A DNA stretch of 64,000 nt from JACJVV01 sp047602755 (lineage in GTDB: Archaea; Nanobdellota; Nanobdellia; Woesearchaeales; JACJVV01). The stretch covers positions 1 to 64,000 of the forward strand of contig JBLKOM010000003.1 in assembly GCA_047602755.1 (NCBI GenBank), read 5' to 3'. How positions within the stretch are numbered: the stretch's first letter is position 1; each line of letters opens with the position of its first letter. A model generated the notes under the pieces. It was not told the origin of the DNA. It saw only the letters and a list, made by a program, of their open reading frames with translations, and did no database searches. Below are positions 43,536-53,691 of the stretch, in pieces. Both the position numbers and the translations under genes were made by a program.

Positions 43536-46500
43536 ATGCAAACTATAAATACAATAGAGGTTGTTGATAGAACATTAGATAGGAGTGATACTATTTCTGA
43601 TTTAGAATTTGCACTTAGAGATGTAGGCATAAAAGATGCAAAAGCTTTTAGCACATTTATGTATACATTAAGAGGAGACAATAATACAATAATACTTCAA
43701 AAAGCTGGAGAGTTAGTACATCATTCTGTAACACAAGAACATCTTATTGATACATCATTAGAATCTTCTGAATGGGATTTTGCAATAAAAGTAGACTATA
43801 AACCTGGAGTCACAGATAATGCTGCAAGAGTATTACATTCAGATCTTAATTTAATTGGTATAACTGACACTGAAGTATATACTTCTATGATACATTATAT
43901 TAAAGGTAATTTTAATATTGAACAAAAAGATCAACTTGAAAGACTTGCATCAAATCCTTTAATACAAGATATCACTATATTAAAAAGACAAGAGTTTGAA
44001 AAACAAGGTGGATTTGAAAAAAAAATAAATCCCGTGGATTTAGGTGAACGAGTTAATTTTTTCTGGGTAAATGTAGGTGCTATGGATAGAGATGAACTTA
44101 TTAGAACAGGAGAATTAGGAACATTAAATACTAATATTGAACAAAACCCTAAACAAATTCGCGGTGGGGAACTAGCTCTTGAAATAGATTATATGGAAGT
44201 AATACATGATTATGCTAATAGTGGCTTAAATACAATTAATGGAAGAGAAAAAGGATTTCTTACTGATACTGAATTAGAAGTACTTGCACAAATGTGGAGT
44301 GAGCATTGCAGACATTCATTATTTAATGCAAGATTTCCAGGAAGTAGTAAAGGAATATTTCACGAATACATAAAAAAACCAACAATTGAAGTTCTTAAAG
44401 ATAAACCATATTTAGGAGTTTCCATCTATAAAGATAATTCAGGTGTTTTCAGATTTAATGATAAATGGAATGTTCTTATAAAAAATGAAACACATAATTC
44501 TCCGTCTGCACTTGATCCATTTGGTGGTGCAATTACTGGAATAGTAGGAGTTAATAGAGACCCAGCAGGTACAGGAATTGGAGGAGAAGTTATTGGTAAT
44601 TTTTTATTTTATTTTTTCGGAAATCTTGATGATGAAAGAAAATATTACAAATCACGACAAGGATTAGTCAAAAATGTAAGATTACCAGAAAAAGCAATAA
44701 ATGATTTAGGTTTAGAAGAACAAGTTACTTTCTGGCAAAGAGGAACTGGTGAAATTTCTCAAGCATTTATTTCTGAATCAGATATTAAAAAATACAATCT
44801 GCAAGATAAAGTTGAATTATGGCGAGGAGACCCAAGCACACTTCTTTTGAATCCTAAGCAAATTGATAGAGGAGTAAATAAAGGAGTAGAAGAAGGTGGA
44901 AATAAAATGGGAATACCTATTTATTTAGGTACACGTGTACAACACGATAATTATAATGGGAAACCAATTGTAGGGGTCGGAAGCTGGGGCAGGCAACCTG
45001 TAGAAATAAATGGTTCACTAGCACATGAAAAAAAAATAGATGTTGGTGATAGATTATATATTATCGGAGGAAGAGCTGGAAGAGATGGTATACACGGAGC
45101 AACATTTTCTTCAAAAAGCTTAACAACAACATCTCCACCTACAGCTGTTCAAATAGGTGACCCTTATACACAAAAGAAAATGTTTGATGCTATGCTTGAA
45201 CTTCGTGATAAAGGATACATTAAATTTGTAACTGATTTAGGTGCAGGTGGAGTATCATGTGCATCACTTGAAATGGCTGAAGAAACGGGTGGACTTGATG
45301 CAGATCTTGATAAATTGCTTGTTAAATATCCTGGAATGACTGCTACAGAATTATTATTAAATGAATCACAAGAAAGAATGGCTATTGCTGTTGATGAAAA
45401 AAATAAAGGGGATATTGAAGCAATACTCAAAAAACATGAAGTTGAATTCTCTGATATTGGAATGTTTACCAATAGTGGAAGAGCAGTATTTATAGCAAAT
45501 AATGAAGAAGTTGTTAATCTTGATATGAATTTTATACATCATGGATATCCTCAAAGAGAATTACAACCAGCAGATTATAAATTAAGCAGACAAGAGATTT
45601 CAGAGATGGAAAAACTATATGAAAAAACATGGAGAAATATGTTTGGTAATAAAACAATCTCAAAATCAATTAAAGATGAATTTTATTCAATGTTAAAAAG
45701 ACCAAATCTTAGTTCTGTTGCATCATTCATGGATAAAATGGATAGTTCTGTAAAAGGTCTTGGTGTACAGCATTGTATACAAGGTAAAGGGAAAATATCA
45801 ACAAAATCTGCATGTTCTTTAGTTGATATTAATTCTGATGAAGGTTTAGTCCAAGCATATGGATTTAGTGAAAGACAAAGTTATATCGACTCAAGAAAAA
45901 TGGGTAGAAATTCATTTTTAAGAGCAATAGGTAAAAATATTGCAATGGGCGGAAACTTAGATTATATGGTTGCTACAGACCAATTTTTATGGCAAAGTTC
46001 AAATGAACCAAAATACCAAAAAATGCTAATTGAAGCTGCAGAAGGAATGGCAGAAGTAATTGAAACATTAAAACTACCTGTCACATCTGGTAAAGATTCT
46101 ATGTTTAACCAAGCAGTAACATATGACGAATTTGGAAACCAAATTAAGAGAGGTGTTTTTCCTACATTACAAATGATTACATTCTCAAAACTTGATGATG
46201 TAGATAACATTGTAACAATTGATGCAAAAGATGAAGGTGATTTAGTATATGTCGTTGGTTCAACAACAAAAGCAGACATGGGTGGTTCTGAATATACAAA
46301 TATGATTTCTCAAAAGGCTGGTAAAGATTTATATGTAGGAATAGTTAGCGACGAGAATTTAGATGATGTTTATGATACTTTTAAAAAAATAAATCAAGCA
46401 CAAAAAAATAATCTACTAAAATCTGCTAACTATGTTGAAGCAGGAGGTCTTGTTACAGCTATAAAAGAGACTGCAATGGCAGGAGAAAAAGGTATTGATT

Positions 46501-46763
46501 TTGATCTTGAAAGAGTACATTCAGAATCAATTATGAGTCTTACAGAAAAAATGTATAGTGAAACAGAAGGAAGATTCATTGTAACAATAAACCAAGAACA
46601 TAGAAAAGAATTTGAAAGAATTTTTGAAGGAAAATATAGTAGGATTGGTGAAGTAAAAGGAGATAGACTTAATATCCATTCAGGAAGAATGCTTATTTTA
46701 TCAGAGAGTATAGATGATTTAATGCCTAATTATCATATTCAAACTCAGCAAAAGGCGGCATAA
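43536..46763 (+). CDS. purL: FGAM synthase, large type (PurS-like plus PurL)
   Basis: 1075 residues. It converts FGAR to FGAM with ATP and ammonia. The N-terminus holds PurS-like repeats (residues 1-200). The synthetase core has LAQMWSEHCRHSLFNARF, KNETHNSPSALDPFGGAITGIVGVNRDPAGTG, GHAT-like regions and TDLGAGGVSCASLEMAEE. It resembles the long PurL of clostridia and Bacteroidetes, in which the glutaminase is fused at the C-terminus. Here the glutaminase is a separate gene starting three bases after the stop. First gene of a five-gene purine operon. Confidence 0.93.
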   Translation: MQTINTIEVVDRTLDRSDTISDLEFALRDVGIKDAKAFSTFMYTLRGDNNTIILQKAGELVHHSVTQEHLIDTSLESSEWDFAIKVDYKPGVTDNAARVLHSDLNLIGITDTEVYTSMIHYIKGNFNIEQKDQLERLASNPLIQDITILKRQEFEKQGGFEKKINPVDLGERVNFFWVNVGAMDRDELIRTGELGTLNTNIEQNPKQIRGGELALEIDYMEVIHDYANSGLNTINGREKGFLTDTELEVLAQMWSEHCRHSLFNARFPGSSKGIFHEYIKKPTIEVLKDKPYLGVSIYKDNSGVFRFNDKWNVLIKNETHNSPSALDPFGGAITGIVGVNRDPAGTGIGGEVIGNFLFYFFGNLDDERKYYKSRQGLVKNVRLPEKAINDLGLEEQVTFWQRGTGEISQAFISESDIKKYNLQDKVELWRGDPSTLLLNPKQIDRGVNKGVEEGGNKMGIPIYLGTRVQHDNYNGKPIVGVGSWGRQPVEINGSLAHEKKIDVGDRLYIIGGRAGRDGIHGATFSSKSLTTTSPPTAVQIGDPYTQKKMFDAMLELRDKGYIKFVTDLGAGGVSCASLEMAEETGGLDADLDKLLVKYPGMTATELLLNESQERMAIAVDEKNKGDIEAILKKHEVEFSDIGMFTNSGRAVFIANNEEVVNLDMNFIHHGYPQRELQPADYKLSRQEISEMEKLYEKTWRNMFGNKTISKSIKDEFYSMLKRPNLSSVASFMDKMDSSVKGLGVQHCIQGKGKISTKSACSLVDINSDEGLVQAYGFSERQSYIDSRKMGRNSFLRAIGKNIAMGGNLDYMVATDQFLWQSSNEPKYQKMLIEAAEGMAEVIETLKLPVTSGKDSMFNQAVTYDEFGNQIKRGVFPTLQMITFSKLDDVDNIVTIDAKDEGDLVYVVGSTTKADMGGSEYTNMISQKAGKDLYVGIVSDENLDDVYDTFKKINQAQKNNLLKSANYVEAGGLVTAIKETAMAGEKGIDFDLERVHSESIMSLTEKMYSETEGRFIVTINQEHRKEFERIFEGKYSRIGEVKGDRLNIHSGRMLILSESIDDLMPNYHIQTQQKAA

Positions 46764-46766
46764 AAA

Positions 46767-47576
46767 ATGCACATAAAAGAAAAACCAAAAGTTATAATTC
46801 CTATTGGAATTGGAATAAATTCACATGAAGAACTTGGTAATATTTTTGAAATAGTTGGAGCAAAAGTTGATTTTAAACACATAAATGATTTAATAGAAAA
46901 TCCTAATATACTTGATAATTATCATGGATTTGGTGGACCAGGTGGCTTTACAATGGGAGACCAGCTTGGTGCAGGACAATCAGTAAGAAATAGAATATAC
47001 CCCTCAGGATTAAATGAAAAATTAAATGAAAAATTAGATGATGAAAACTTCCCTATGTATATTGTATGCAATTTTCTTCAAATTCTTGCAAAACTTAATT
47101 CATTTCCTGTAACTGTTGGTACAACAGCTAATGATTCAGGAAAACACGAAACAAATTTTTGGGATACAAAAATAAATCCAAACAATAAAACAATATGGTT
47201 AGAATATCTTAAAGACTGTGATGAACCAATATTTGCTCCCATATCACATGGAGAAGGAAGAATTTATGTTCCACCATCAGATATAGATGGATTAATTAAA
47301 ACAAATCTTATTGCATTAACATATGTAGATGGAACAATGTGTGAATTTTTTAGATCATCAAGAGGAGCACGTTATAATCCAAATGGTTCAACAGCAGACA
47401 TTGCTGGTTTTGGTTGGGCAAATAACTTAGTTCTTTTCCCACATTTTGAAAGATTACATCACGATTATCAAAGACCAGATAGAGAATTAGTAAGAAGAGA
47501 AAAAGGAACTATAAAAGGGTTGTATCAACCTACTTATCTTATGTTTAATGCAGCTGTTGATTTTATGAAAGAATGA
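46767..47576 (+). CDS. purQ: FGAM synthase glutaminase subunit
   Basis: 269 residues of a class I glutamine amidotransferase. YIVCNFLQILAKL carries the nucleophilic Cys in the elbow (normally GxCNGxQ). SHGEGRIYV is the SHGEGR motif, and LFPHFERLHHD has the catalytic His and Glu (PHPER in most). GFGGPGGFTMGDQLGAG is the first GGFSxGD-like loop. It delivers ammonia to PurL. The separation from PurL by three bases is consistent with fission of a formerly fused enzyme. Confidence 0.92.
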   Translation: MHIKEKPKVIIPIGIGINSHEELGNIFEIVGAKVDFKHINDLIENPNILDNYHGFGGPGGFTMGDQLGAGQSVRNRIYPSGLNEKLNEKLDDENFPMYIVCNFLQILAKLNSFPVTVGTTANDSGKHETNFWDTKINPNNKTIWLEYLKDCDEPIFAPISHGEGRIYVPPSDIDGLIKTNLIALTYVDGTMCEFFRSSRGARYNPNGSTADIAGFGWANNLVLFPHFERLHHDYQRPDRELVRREKGTIKGLYQPTYLMFNAAVDFMKE

Positions 47577-47590
47577 AAGAGGAAAGGAAA

Positions 47591-49054
47591 ATGAATAATG
47601 TTGATTCATATATTGAAGATGTGGTAAAACGAGGAGATGAAGATTCTGATTTATTAGCAGCTTTGTCAGCACCAACGTTACGTAATGCAAATTATGTAGA
47701 TATAGTTAGAGAAGGAATGAATGGTCTTGCAGTATTAAGAATAGATGAAAATTATTTATGTATAGTTCATTCGGATGTTGCAAATGGAACAAAAAGAGAT
47801 TTAGGAAAATATGCTGAATCTTTAGTTGAAAGACTTGTTGAATCATCATGGAAAATAGGAGCAACACCTGTAGGATTTGCAAATGTTGTTGATGCAAAAA
47901 AAGGAAATAAAAATGATATTGAAACAATAGGTAATGCTCTTGTAAAAAAAGCAAATGAATTTAGAATACCAATTTTAAATGGAGAACTTGCAATACTTGG
48001 TGATAGAGTTTCTAAAAAAGCAAATATATCAGGCACAATGATTAGTGTTATAAATAAAGAAAATGTGCAATTTAGATCACCTGGTGTTTTTAATGTTGAC
48101 GGAACAGCATATGCTGTATTTGACCATAATGGAAAAGCAATATGGATTAATTCAGATGGTGTGGGTACAAAAACAGAATTCTATGAAAGACTTAATCTTT
48201 GGGGAAGAGGACTTATTGATTCATTAGCTATGAAACTGGATGATACTATTAAAATAGGAGCTACAGCTCATGTAGTTTCTGATGTTGTAGAAACACGTTT
48301 TGGTGTTCCAACTACTAGACTTTTAAGACAAGCAGATTCTCTTTCACATTCATTAGGAATTTCTTATATCCTTCAAATTGAAGAAACAATGCAAGATAGA
48401 ATTAAAGGTTACAAACCTACAGCAGCTGCATATAACGTGAGTGGTTCAGTAGTAAGTACTATAGATGAAGAAAGGTTAAGAAATCCATTATTTCCAAGAG
48501 AAGATGAATTTCTTATTGCTATAAGAGGTCACCCTAATCCTAGATCAAATGGAATTACAGATAGAAGAAAGCTTATGGTTGATTTATTTGGTAATGAATG
48601 GCATACTATACCTGATGCAGAAAAATATGCTGAATATCTTGCTCAGCCATCAATAATATTTTACCCATTATTTAAAGAATTAATAGAACAAGGAGTTGCA
48701 ACAAGTGTTTATCATATGAGTGGTGGAGCATACAATGGAAAATTAGCAAAGCCACTTGCTAAACATGGACTTTATGTTGAAATAAAAGATTTATTTATAC
48801 CAGATTCAATGGAATTAATTACAATTGGTAAAGATACACCAATGGAAATTGCTTATAGAAAATATCCTATGGGTAATGATGGTTTTATTACTGCAAAACT
48901 TCTAAATATAACAGAAGCTCAAAAAATAATTGAGAACCATGGTCTTGAATCAAAAGTTGTTGGAACTATTGAAAGAAGAATTGATGGAGTAACAGGAGTA
49001 AAATTAACAGCTCCAAGTAATCGAGAAATTATTTACTTCTCTGGAAAAGATTAA
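47591..49054 (+). CDS. purM: AIR synthase, extended PurM-like
   Basis: 487 residues from the ATG at 47591, preceded by GAGGAAAGGA; another ATG at 47573 overlaps the purQ stop by four bases and cannot be excluded. The family features are SDVANGTKRDLGKYAESLVERLVES near the start, ILNGELAILGDRV, and NSDGVGTKTEF... with HVVSDVVETRFGVPTTR. VYHMSGGAYNGKLAKPL is the ATP-grasp-like GGGxxxNL region of PurM. It catalyses ATP-dependent closure of FGAM to AIR. It is about 140 residues longer than E. coli PurM, as in the PurM-like proteins of some Bacteroidetes. Confidence 0.8.
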   Translation: MNNVDSYIEDVVKRGDEDSDLLAALSAPTLRNANYVDIVREGMNGLAVLRIDENYLCIVHSDVANGTKRDLGKYAESLVERLVESSWKIGATPVGFANVVDAKKGNKNDIETIGNALVKKANEFRIPILNGELAILGDRVSKKANISGTMISVINKENVQFRSPGVFNVDGTAYAVFDHNGKAIWINSDGVGTKTEFYERLNLWGRGLIDSLAMKLDDTIKIGATAHVVSDVVETRFGVPTTRLLRQADSLSHSLGISYILQIEETMQDRIKGYKPTAAAYNVSGSVVSTIDEERLRNPLFPREDEFLIAIRGHPNPRSNGITDRRKLMVDLFGNEWHTIPDAEKYAEYLAQPSIIFYPLFKELIEQGVATSVYHMSGGAYNGKLAKPLAKHGLYVEIKDLFIPDSMELITIGKDTPMEIAYRKYPMGNDGFITAKLLNITEAQKIIENHGLESKVVGTIERRIDGVTGVKLTAPSNREIIYFSGKD

Positions 49055-49073
49055 CAATTAAGAGGAAAAGAAA

Positions 49074-50174
49074 ATGAGTCTTGAAAATAAAGCAATAACA
49101 ATAACAAATGATTTACCTATTAAACATGAAGGAACAGTACATGATGGTAAAGTAAGATCTGTATATTGGCTAACACAAGATGATAGTAACAGATTATCAG
49201 CAGGTTGGGGTCTTGGAATTCAAGGCAATCAAAAAGGATTGATGGTTATAAGTGATAGAATTTCTGCATTTGATTGTGGTTGGCAAAGTGAATCTGGATT
49301 AAAAGGTATTCCTGGAAAAGGAGCTTCATTAAATGCAATATCAAAATATTGGTTTGAGTTATTTGAAACAGTAAATTTAGGTTCTAATCATGTTTTAGCT
49401 TCCCCTCATCCATTAGTTTGGATTGTTGAACGAGCAGAACCAATTATGATTGAAGCAATCGCAAGACAATATATTACAGGAAGTATGTGGAGAGATTATT
49501 CAGAAAAAGGAGTAAGAGAATTTGGTGGATTAATAATGCCAGATGGATTAAAAAAAGATCAGAGATTAGAACAAGTATTAATTACACCTTCAACAAAAGG
49601 AATTATTAAAGGGATTGAAGGTATTCCTGAACAAGATGATGTAAATATTACAAGACAGCATGTAATAGATAACTATAAATTATTTGGATTTAAATGCATA
49701 GATGATGTTACAGTATATGAAAAAATGCTTAAAACAGGATTTGAATTAATAAGTGCAAATTTAGAAAAAATAGGGAAAGTATTTGTTGATACTAAATTTG
49801 AATTTGGATATGTCCCAAATGAAGATGAAGGGTCATTTATGATATATATGGATGAAGTTGGAACTCCTGATTCATCAAGATATTGGGATAAAGAAAAATA
49901 TGAAAACGGAAAAACTGTTGAAGAATCTAAAGAAGCATTTAGACAAGCATTGCTTGATAGTGTTCCAGATAGAGATGTTTTGTTAAACAAAAATAGAATG
50001 GAAGAAAGAAAAGAATTAGCTAGAACTTTTAGAGTTCCAGATAAGGTTTTTATGGAAACAAGTGATTTATATAAAACATTAGCAGAACATATAACTGGAA
50101 GACCTATTCCAATTATTGATAATCCTCGACAAGAAATAATTGAAGCATTAATACCATATGGAATTATAAGATAA
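49074..50174 (+). CDS. purC: SAICAR synthase
   Basis: 366 residues. HEGTVHDGKVRSVYWL is the GKvR loop with ATP binding. GLMVISDRISAFDCGW includes the SDRISAFD signature; NHVLASPHPLVWIVERAEPIMIEAIARQYITGSMWRDYSEKG the second conserved block; FVDTKFEFGYVPNEDEGSFMIYMDEVGTPDSSRYW the catalytic C-terminal. It joins CAIR and aspartate. The length (longer than the 240-residue bacterial form) resembles the yeast Ade1 type. It follows purM by 19 bp. Confidence 0.93.
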   Translation: MSLENKAITITNDLPIKHEGTVHDGKVRSVYWLTQDDSNRLSAGWGLGIQGNQKGLMVISDRISAFDCGWQSESGLKGIPGKGASLNAISKYWFELFETVNLGSNHVLASPHPLVWIVERAEPIMIEAIARQYITGSMWRDYSEKGVREFGGLIMPDGLKKDQRLEQVLITPSTKGIIKGIEGIPEQDDVNITRQHVIDNYKLFGFKCIDDVTVYEKMLKTGFELISANLEKIGKVFVDTKFEFGYVPNEDEGSFMIYMDEVGTPDSSRYWDKEKYENGKTVEESKEAFRQALLDSVPDRDVLLNKNRMEERKELARTFRVPDKVFMETSDLYKTLAEHITGRPIPIIDNPRQEIIEALIPYGIIR

Positions 50175-50201
50175 AAAATAACAATTTATGGAGGAAATAA
50201 A

Positions 50202-51089
50202 ATGGGAAATGAAGATTTAAGTGCACTAGAAAAAATGGTGTATCCTGGCAGATTTATAATTATTGGTCAATTAAAAAATGAAACAGATGTAGTAATATAT
50301 GGTTTATCTGGAAGAAGTGAATCTAGTCAAGCAAGAGTATTAAGATCAAAAGAAAATGATAACGAAAATCCTGATAACCCATTACTAATTGTATCTACAA
50401 AACCAACTGATCCTAAAGCTTTGGAAAAAGGAGATCCTGCATTACTTGTTTATGATGCATTAATAACTGATGGAAATTTAACTGCAGTTAGCAATGGAAC
50501 TCAAACTAATATGATATTTACAATCGGAAGTTTATATGAAAAATTATTTGTAGCTAAAATGCAATTATCTGAATTTCTAAATGGTAGACCAATAGATTTT
50601 AATAATAATCTATTAATGAATGATGAAATATCATTACCTGAACTAATATTAAATGCATATTTTAGTTCTAAGAATATGCATCAACGATTAAGAGATGGAA
50701 GACAAATTAATCTTGCATCGTATGAACCAGATAAACCAATATATACTCCAAGAATCAGTGGAATCATAGATCATGTTGAACAAAAAGCAGGATTAGTAAT
50801 AATAAAAAAAGATATTGACATTGATGAGACTGAACCAACAATAGAAAAACATTTTTTTGAACTAGAGCCTGGAAAAGGATACATGATTGCTACATACAAT
50901 GGTGTAAACCCTAATCCACCAGGAATTGTTCCTTCATTTGAAGGTGTAGGGAGACCAATTAATTTTGGGAATTTAACTAAACCTAAAGATATTGCAAATC
51001 TTTTTTATAATGCAATAGGTAAATATGCAGTAAGTGTAGCATGTGTATTACCTAACACAAAAGAAGCTGTAATAAAGAATCTGCATTAG
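50202..51089 (+). CDS. purO: IMP cyclohydrolase, PurO family
   Basis: 295 residues. The start (MVYPGRFIIIGQLKNETDVVIYGLSGRSESSQARVL) matches the archaeal PurO fold (PF07826), where YxGRxxxxG and sugar-phosphate-binding S-R follow. The end contains GYMIATYNGVNPNPPGIVPSFEGVGRP. It closes FAICAR to IMP, the last step of purine synthesis. It is longer than M. jannaschii PurO (about 200 residues), having an added central insert. GGAGG precedes the start. It ends the purL-Q-M-C-O operon. Confidence 0.8.
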   Translation: MGNEDLSALEKMVYPGRFIIIGQLKNETDVVIYGLSGRSESSQARVLRSKENDNENPDNPLLIVSTKPTDPKALEKGDPALLVYDALITDGNLTAVSNGTQTNMIFTIGSLYEKLFVAKMQLSEFLNGRPIDFNNNLLMNDEISLPELILNAYFSSKNMHQRLRDGRQINLASYEPDKPIYTPRISGIIDHVEQKAGLVIIKKDIDIDETEPTIEKHFFELEPGKGYMIATYNGVNPNPPGIVPSFEGVGRPINFGNLTKPKDIANLFYNAIGKYAVSVACVLPNTKEAVIKNLH

Positions 51090-51142
51090 TTCTATTTTTT
51101 ATTTTATTTTTTATTTTTGAAATAAAAAAAATAAAAATAATA
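51090..51142. terminator. Bidirectional T-rich terminator between purO and the ABC transporter
   Basis: A U-rich run (tctattttttattttatttt) on the plus strand and an A-rich continuation (gaaataaaaaaaataaaaat) that is U-rich in the minus direction fit archaeal oligo-U termination for both convergent transcripts. Confidence 0.6.
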
Positions 51143-52126
51143 TCAGCCATATATCATTGAACTGACATTGATTTGTTTTTGAAGATCATTTTCGACATAT
51201 AGTCTATCTGCTAAATCTTGTATGCTTTTTACATTTAATTCATTGGATTTAGAGTAAACTGGCATAATCATTCCTTCTATTGATTCTACAGAATAACCTG
51301 TATGTTTTGCCATTATAAGCATAGCCTCTTCTGGGTTTTCTCTGATAAAATCAATTGCTTTATCTGTTGCATAAACAAGTTTATTAGCACTTTCTGGATT
51401 CTTTACCATGAAATCTAATGAGATAACACTCCCTGTTAATGAACTTCCAAGATGTCGTATTGGTTCTTGATATATAATTTTACCAACACCACTATTAACA
51501 CCAAAACTACACGCTGGTTCTAATGTAAAAAGTACATCAACTTGATCTGATTCTAATGCAGATAATTGTAAACCTGGACTAAGACCTTGGATTGAAATGT
51601 CTTCTTTACTTAATCCTACAGTGTTTAATGCTGCATTTATCCAAATTGGTGAAAATGTGCCTGGTGGTGCTGCTGATTTTTTACCTTTAAGTTCTTGTAA
51701 ACTTGTAATCTCTGAATCAGATTTAACCATTACACATGAAATACCTGTTTCTTCATTCATATCTAACGTTTGGAAAATCATCATAAGATTTGGAGATTTT
51801 TCTTCAACACTAAATACTGTTTGAAGATTTGCACCAGTAATAGAAGCATCAATATTCCCAGATACAACTGCTGCAATCATTTGATTTGTTGAGTCAAATA
51901 CAATGGTATTTATTTCTAGTCCTTGTTCCTCAAAAAAACCTTTATCTTGTGCAACAAATAATGGCATGTATGCAACGTGTTTTCTGTAACCTATATTTAT
52001 TGATGTACTATCATCTGATTTACTAAAAAATACCATACTTACTACAAATCCAATTATCAAAAAAATTAAAATACTTGTAATGTATAGTGTTTTTTTCATT
52101 TTTTTATTATCTATTCTTTTTTTCAT
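51143..52126 (-). CDS. ABC transporter substrate-binding protein (SsuA/NMT1-like)
   Basis: 327 residues. A basic start and one hydrophobic helix (TLYITSILIFLIIGFVVSMVFF) act as a signal anchor. The mature domain, INIGYRKHVAYMPLFVAQDKGFFEEQGLEINTIVF, then MIAAVVSGNIDASITGAN and LKGKKSAAPPGTFS, is the NMT1/SsuA-like fold that binds sulfonates, taurine, nitrate or thiamine precursors. The gene is last in a three-gene cluster whose permease and ATPase follow the SsuABC/TauABC order. The ligand cannot be deduced. Confidence 0.9.
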   Translation of the reverse strand: MKKRIDNKKMKKTLYITSILIFLIIGFVVSMVFFSKSDDSTSINIGYRKHVAYMPLFVAQDKGFFEEQGLEINTIVFDSTNQMIAAVVSGNIDASITGANLQTVFSVEEKSPNLMMIFQTLDMNEETGISCVMVKSDSEITSLQELKGKKSAAPPGTFSPIWINAALNTVGLSKEDISIQGLSPGLQLSALESDQVDVLFTLEPACSFGVNSGVGKIIYQEPIRHLGSSLTGSVISLDFMVKNPESANKLVYATDKAIDFIRENPEEAMLIMAKHTGYSVESIEGMIMPVYSKSNELNVKSIQDLADRLYVENDLQKQINVSSMIYG

Positions 52127-52129
52127 TTT

Positions 52130-52885
52130 TTACCTCCAATGAAATATTTTTTTTTCAATTTTGTTAAAACATATATTCAAAATAAAGCCGATACAACCAA
52201 GTAATACAATTACTGAATACATTAATGGCGTGTTAAATTGATATTGACTAATAACTAAAAGATGACCTAAACCATAATCAGTCCCAAGCATCATTTCTGT
52301 AACAATAACCATAATTATTGTTAGAGAAATACCAATTCTTAAACCTGTAAAAATATATGGACTAGCTTCAGGTAAAATTATTTTGTAAAAAAGTGTAAAG
52401 TTATTAAGTCCGTATAATTTACTCATATTTTTTCTAAGTCTATTTGAGTTCATTACACCATATTTTGTATTAATTAGAATAACTGGTGATGCTATGAATA
52501 TTGCAACTAATAATCTAGATAAATCACCTACTCCAAAAAATAAAATAAAGACTGGAAATAAAACAATTCCTGGGAGTGATCTTAAAAAATCTATTAATGG
52601 TTCTGTTGTTAAATTTATTATTTTATAATAGCCAACAAATAGGCCTATAGATACACCTATTACTGAAGATAATAAAAATGCAACAATTATTCTTGAAAAA
52701 GTTGCAATTAAATTTTGCAAGAAAACTTTATCAAAAAGTGAAATGAAGAAAGTTTTCATAACATCTAATGGTGATGGAATTAATAATGGATTGTATAATT
52801 TCAATAAATAAAGTAGTGACCAAATTAATAGAACTACTAAAAAACCAATTAATCCAAATAAGTAATTTTTAATTTTTGAATTCAT
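52130..52885 (-). CDS. ABC transporter permease (SsuC/TauC-like)
   Basis: 251 residues with six hydrophobic segments. The permease EAA-type motif is in FYKIILPEASPYIFTGLRIGISLTIIMVIVTEM (EA..P..G..I). LPGIVLFPVFILFFGVGDLSRLLV and the front helix (GLIGFLVVLLIWSLLYLL) are typical. It overlaps the ATPase gene upstream by 17 bp and lies three bases from the substrate-binding gene. It forms the membrane channel of the importer. Confidence 0.93.
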   Translation of the reverse strand: MNSKIKNYLFGLIGFLVVLLIWSLLYLLKLYNPLLIPSPLDVMKTFFISLFDKVFLQNLIATFSRIIVAFLLSSVIGVSIGLFVGYYKIINLTTEPLIDFLRSLPGIVLFPVFILFFGVGDLSRLLVAIFIASPVILINTKYGVMNSNRLRKNMSKLYGLNNFTLFYKIILPEASPYIFTGLRIGISLTIIMVIVTEMMLGTDYGLGHLLVISQYQFNTPLMYSVIVLLGCIGFILNICFNKIEKKIFHWR

Positions 52886-53594
52886 TTATAATCTCCTCTT
52901 TAATTTGATTAAATCTTTCAGAAGTAAGTATGTTTAAGTCTCTCTCTCGTGGAAGATCAACATTAATTATTTTTTTTACTTCTGTAGGTTTTTGTGATAA
53001 AACTACAATTTTATCAGCCATAAAAATTGCTTCATCTAAATCATGTGAAATCATAAGCACAGTTGGCTTGTAAATATTCCATAATTCCAATAATTTCATT
53101 TGCATCTTTTTTGCCATCTGAAAATCTAATGACTTAAACGGTTCATCAAGTAACATTATCTCAGAATTATGTAAAAGTGCTCTTGCAATCAAAACTAATT
53201 GTTGCATTCCTCCTGATAATTGGTATGGAAAATGATTGGTATAATTGTCTAAATTTGATATATTAACTAAATTAGAAAATAATTCATTATCAATTTCCTT
53301 TTCTTTTTTCGGAAACAAAATATTAGATTTTACAGAAAGCCATGGAAGTAGCATTTCTTCTTGATTTTGGCCAACTAAACTGATAGTTCCATTTGTTTTT
53401 ATCTTTCCTTGATGTTCTATTAAGTTTGCTATACTTTTAATGAATGTTGATTTACCGCAACCATTTGGACCTACAATACATACAAATTCACCATCATTTA
53501 CAGCAATATTTAATCCTTTAAAGATATTAGAATTACTATATTGCTTATTAAAATCTCGTGCTTCAATCCTATTTTGTTGTTTTATTGTAACCAT
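52869..53594 (-). CDS. ABC transporter ATPase (SsuB/TauB-like)
   Basis: 241 residues. Walker A is GPNGCGKSTFIKSI. The Q-loop is in SLVGQNQEEMLLPWLSV. The signature motif is LSGGMQQLVLIARAL, Walker B is EIMLLDEPFKSLD, and the H-loop is MISHDLDEAI. First gene of the transporter operon, transcribed divergently from the TrmB regulator; the intergenic region has a palindrome. Confidence 0.95.
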   Translation of the reverse strand: MVTIKQQNRIEARDFNKQYSNSNIFKGLNIAVNDGEFVCIVGPNGCGKSTFIKSIANLIEHQGKIKTNGTISLVGQNQEEMLLPWLSVKSNILFPKKEKEIDNELFSNLVNISNLDNYTNHFPYQLSGGMQQLVLIARALLHNSEIMLLDEPFKSLDFQMAKKMQMKLLELWNIYKPTVLMISHDLDEAIFMADKIVVLSQKPTEVKKIINVDLPRERDLNILTSERFNQIKEEIINEFKN

Positions 53595-53633
53595 ATAGTA
53601 GTTAATTTTGAAAAGAATATATAAATTATTGTC

Positions 53634-53648
53634 ATAACATTATGTTAT
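53634..53648. promoter_or_regulatory. Candidate TrmB operator palindrome
   Basis: ataacattatgttat is a perfect 15-bp odd-centred palindrome (arms ATAACAT/ATGTTAT), 40 bp from the ABC ATPase start and 44 bp from the TrmB start, where a divergent regulator would bind. Confidence 0.6.
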
Positions 53649-53691
53649 TACAAATAATAAGATTTATATATAACTATATTATTATATTAAT

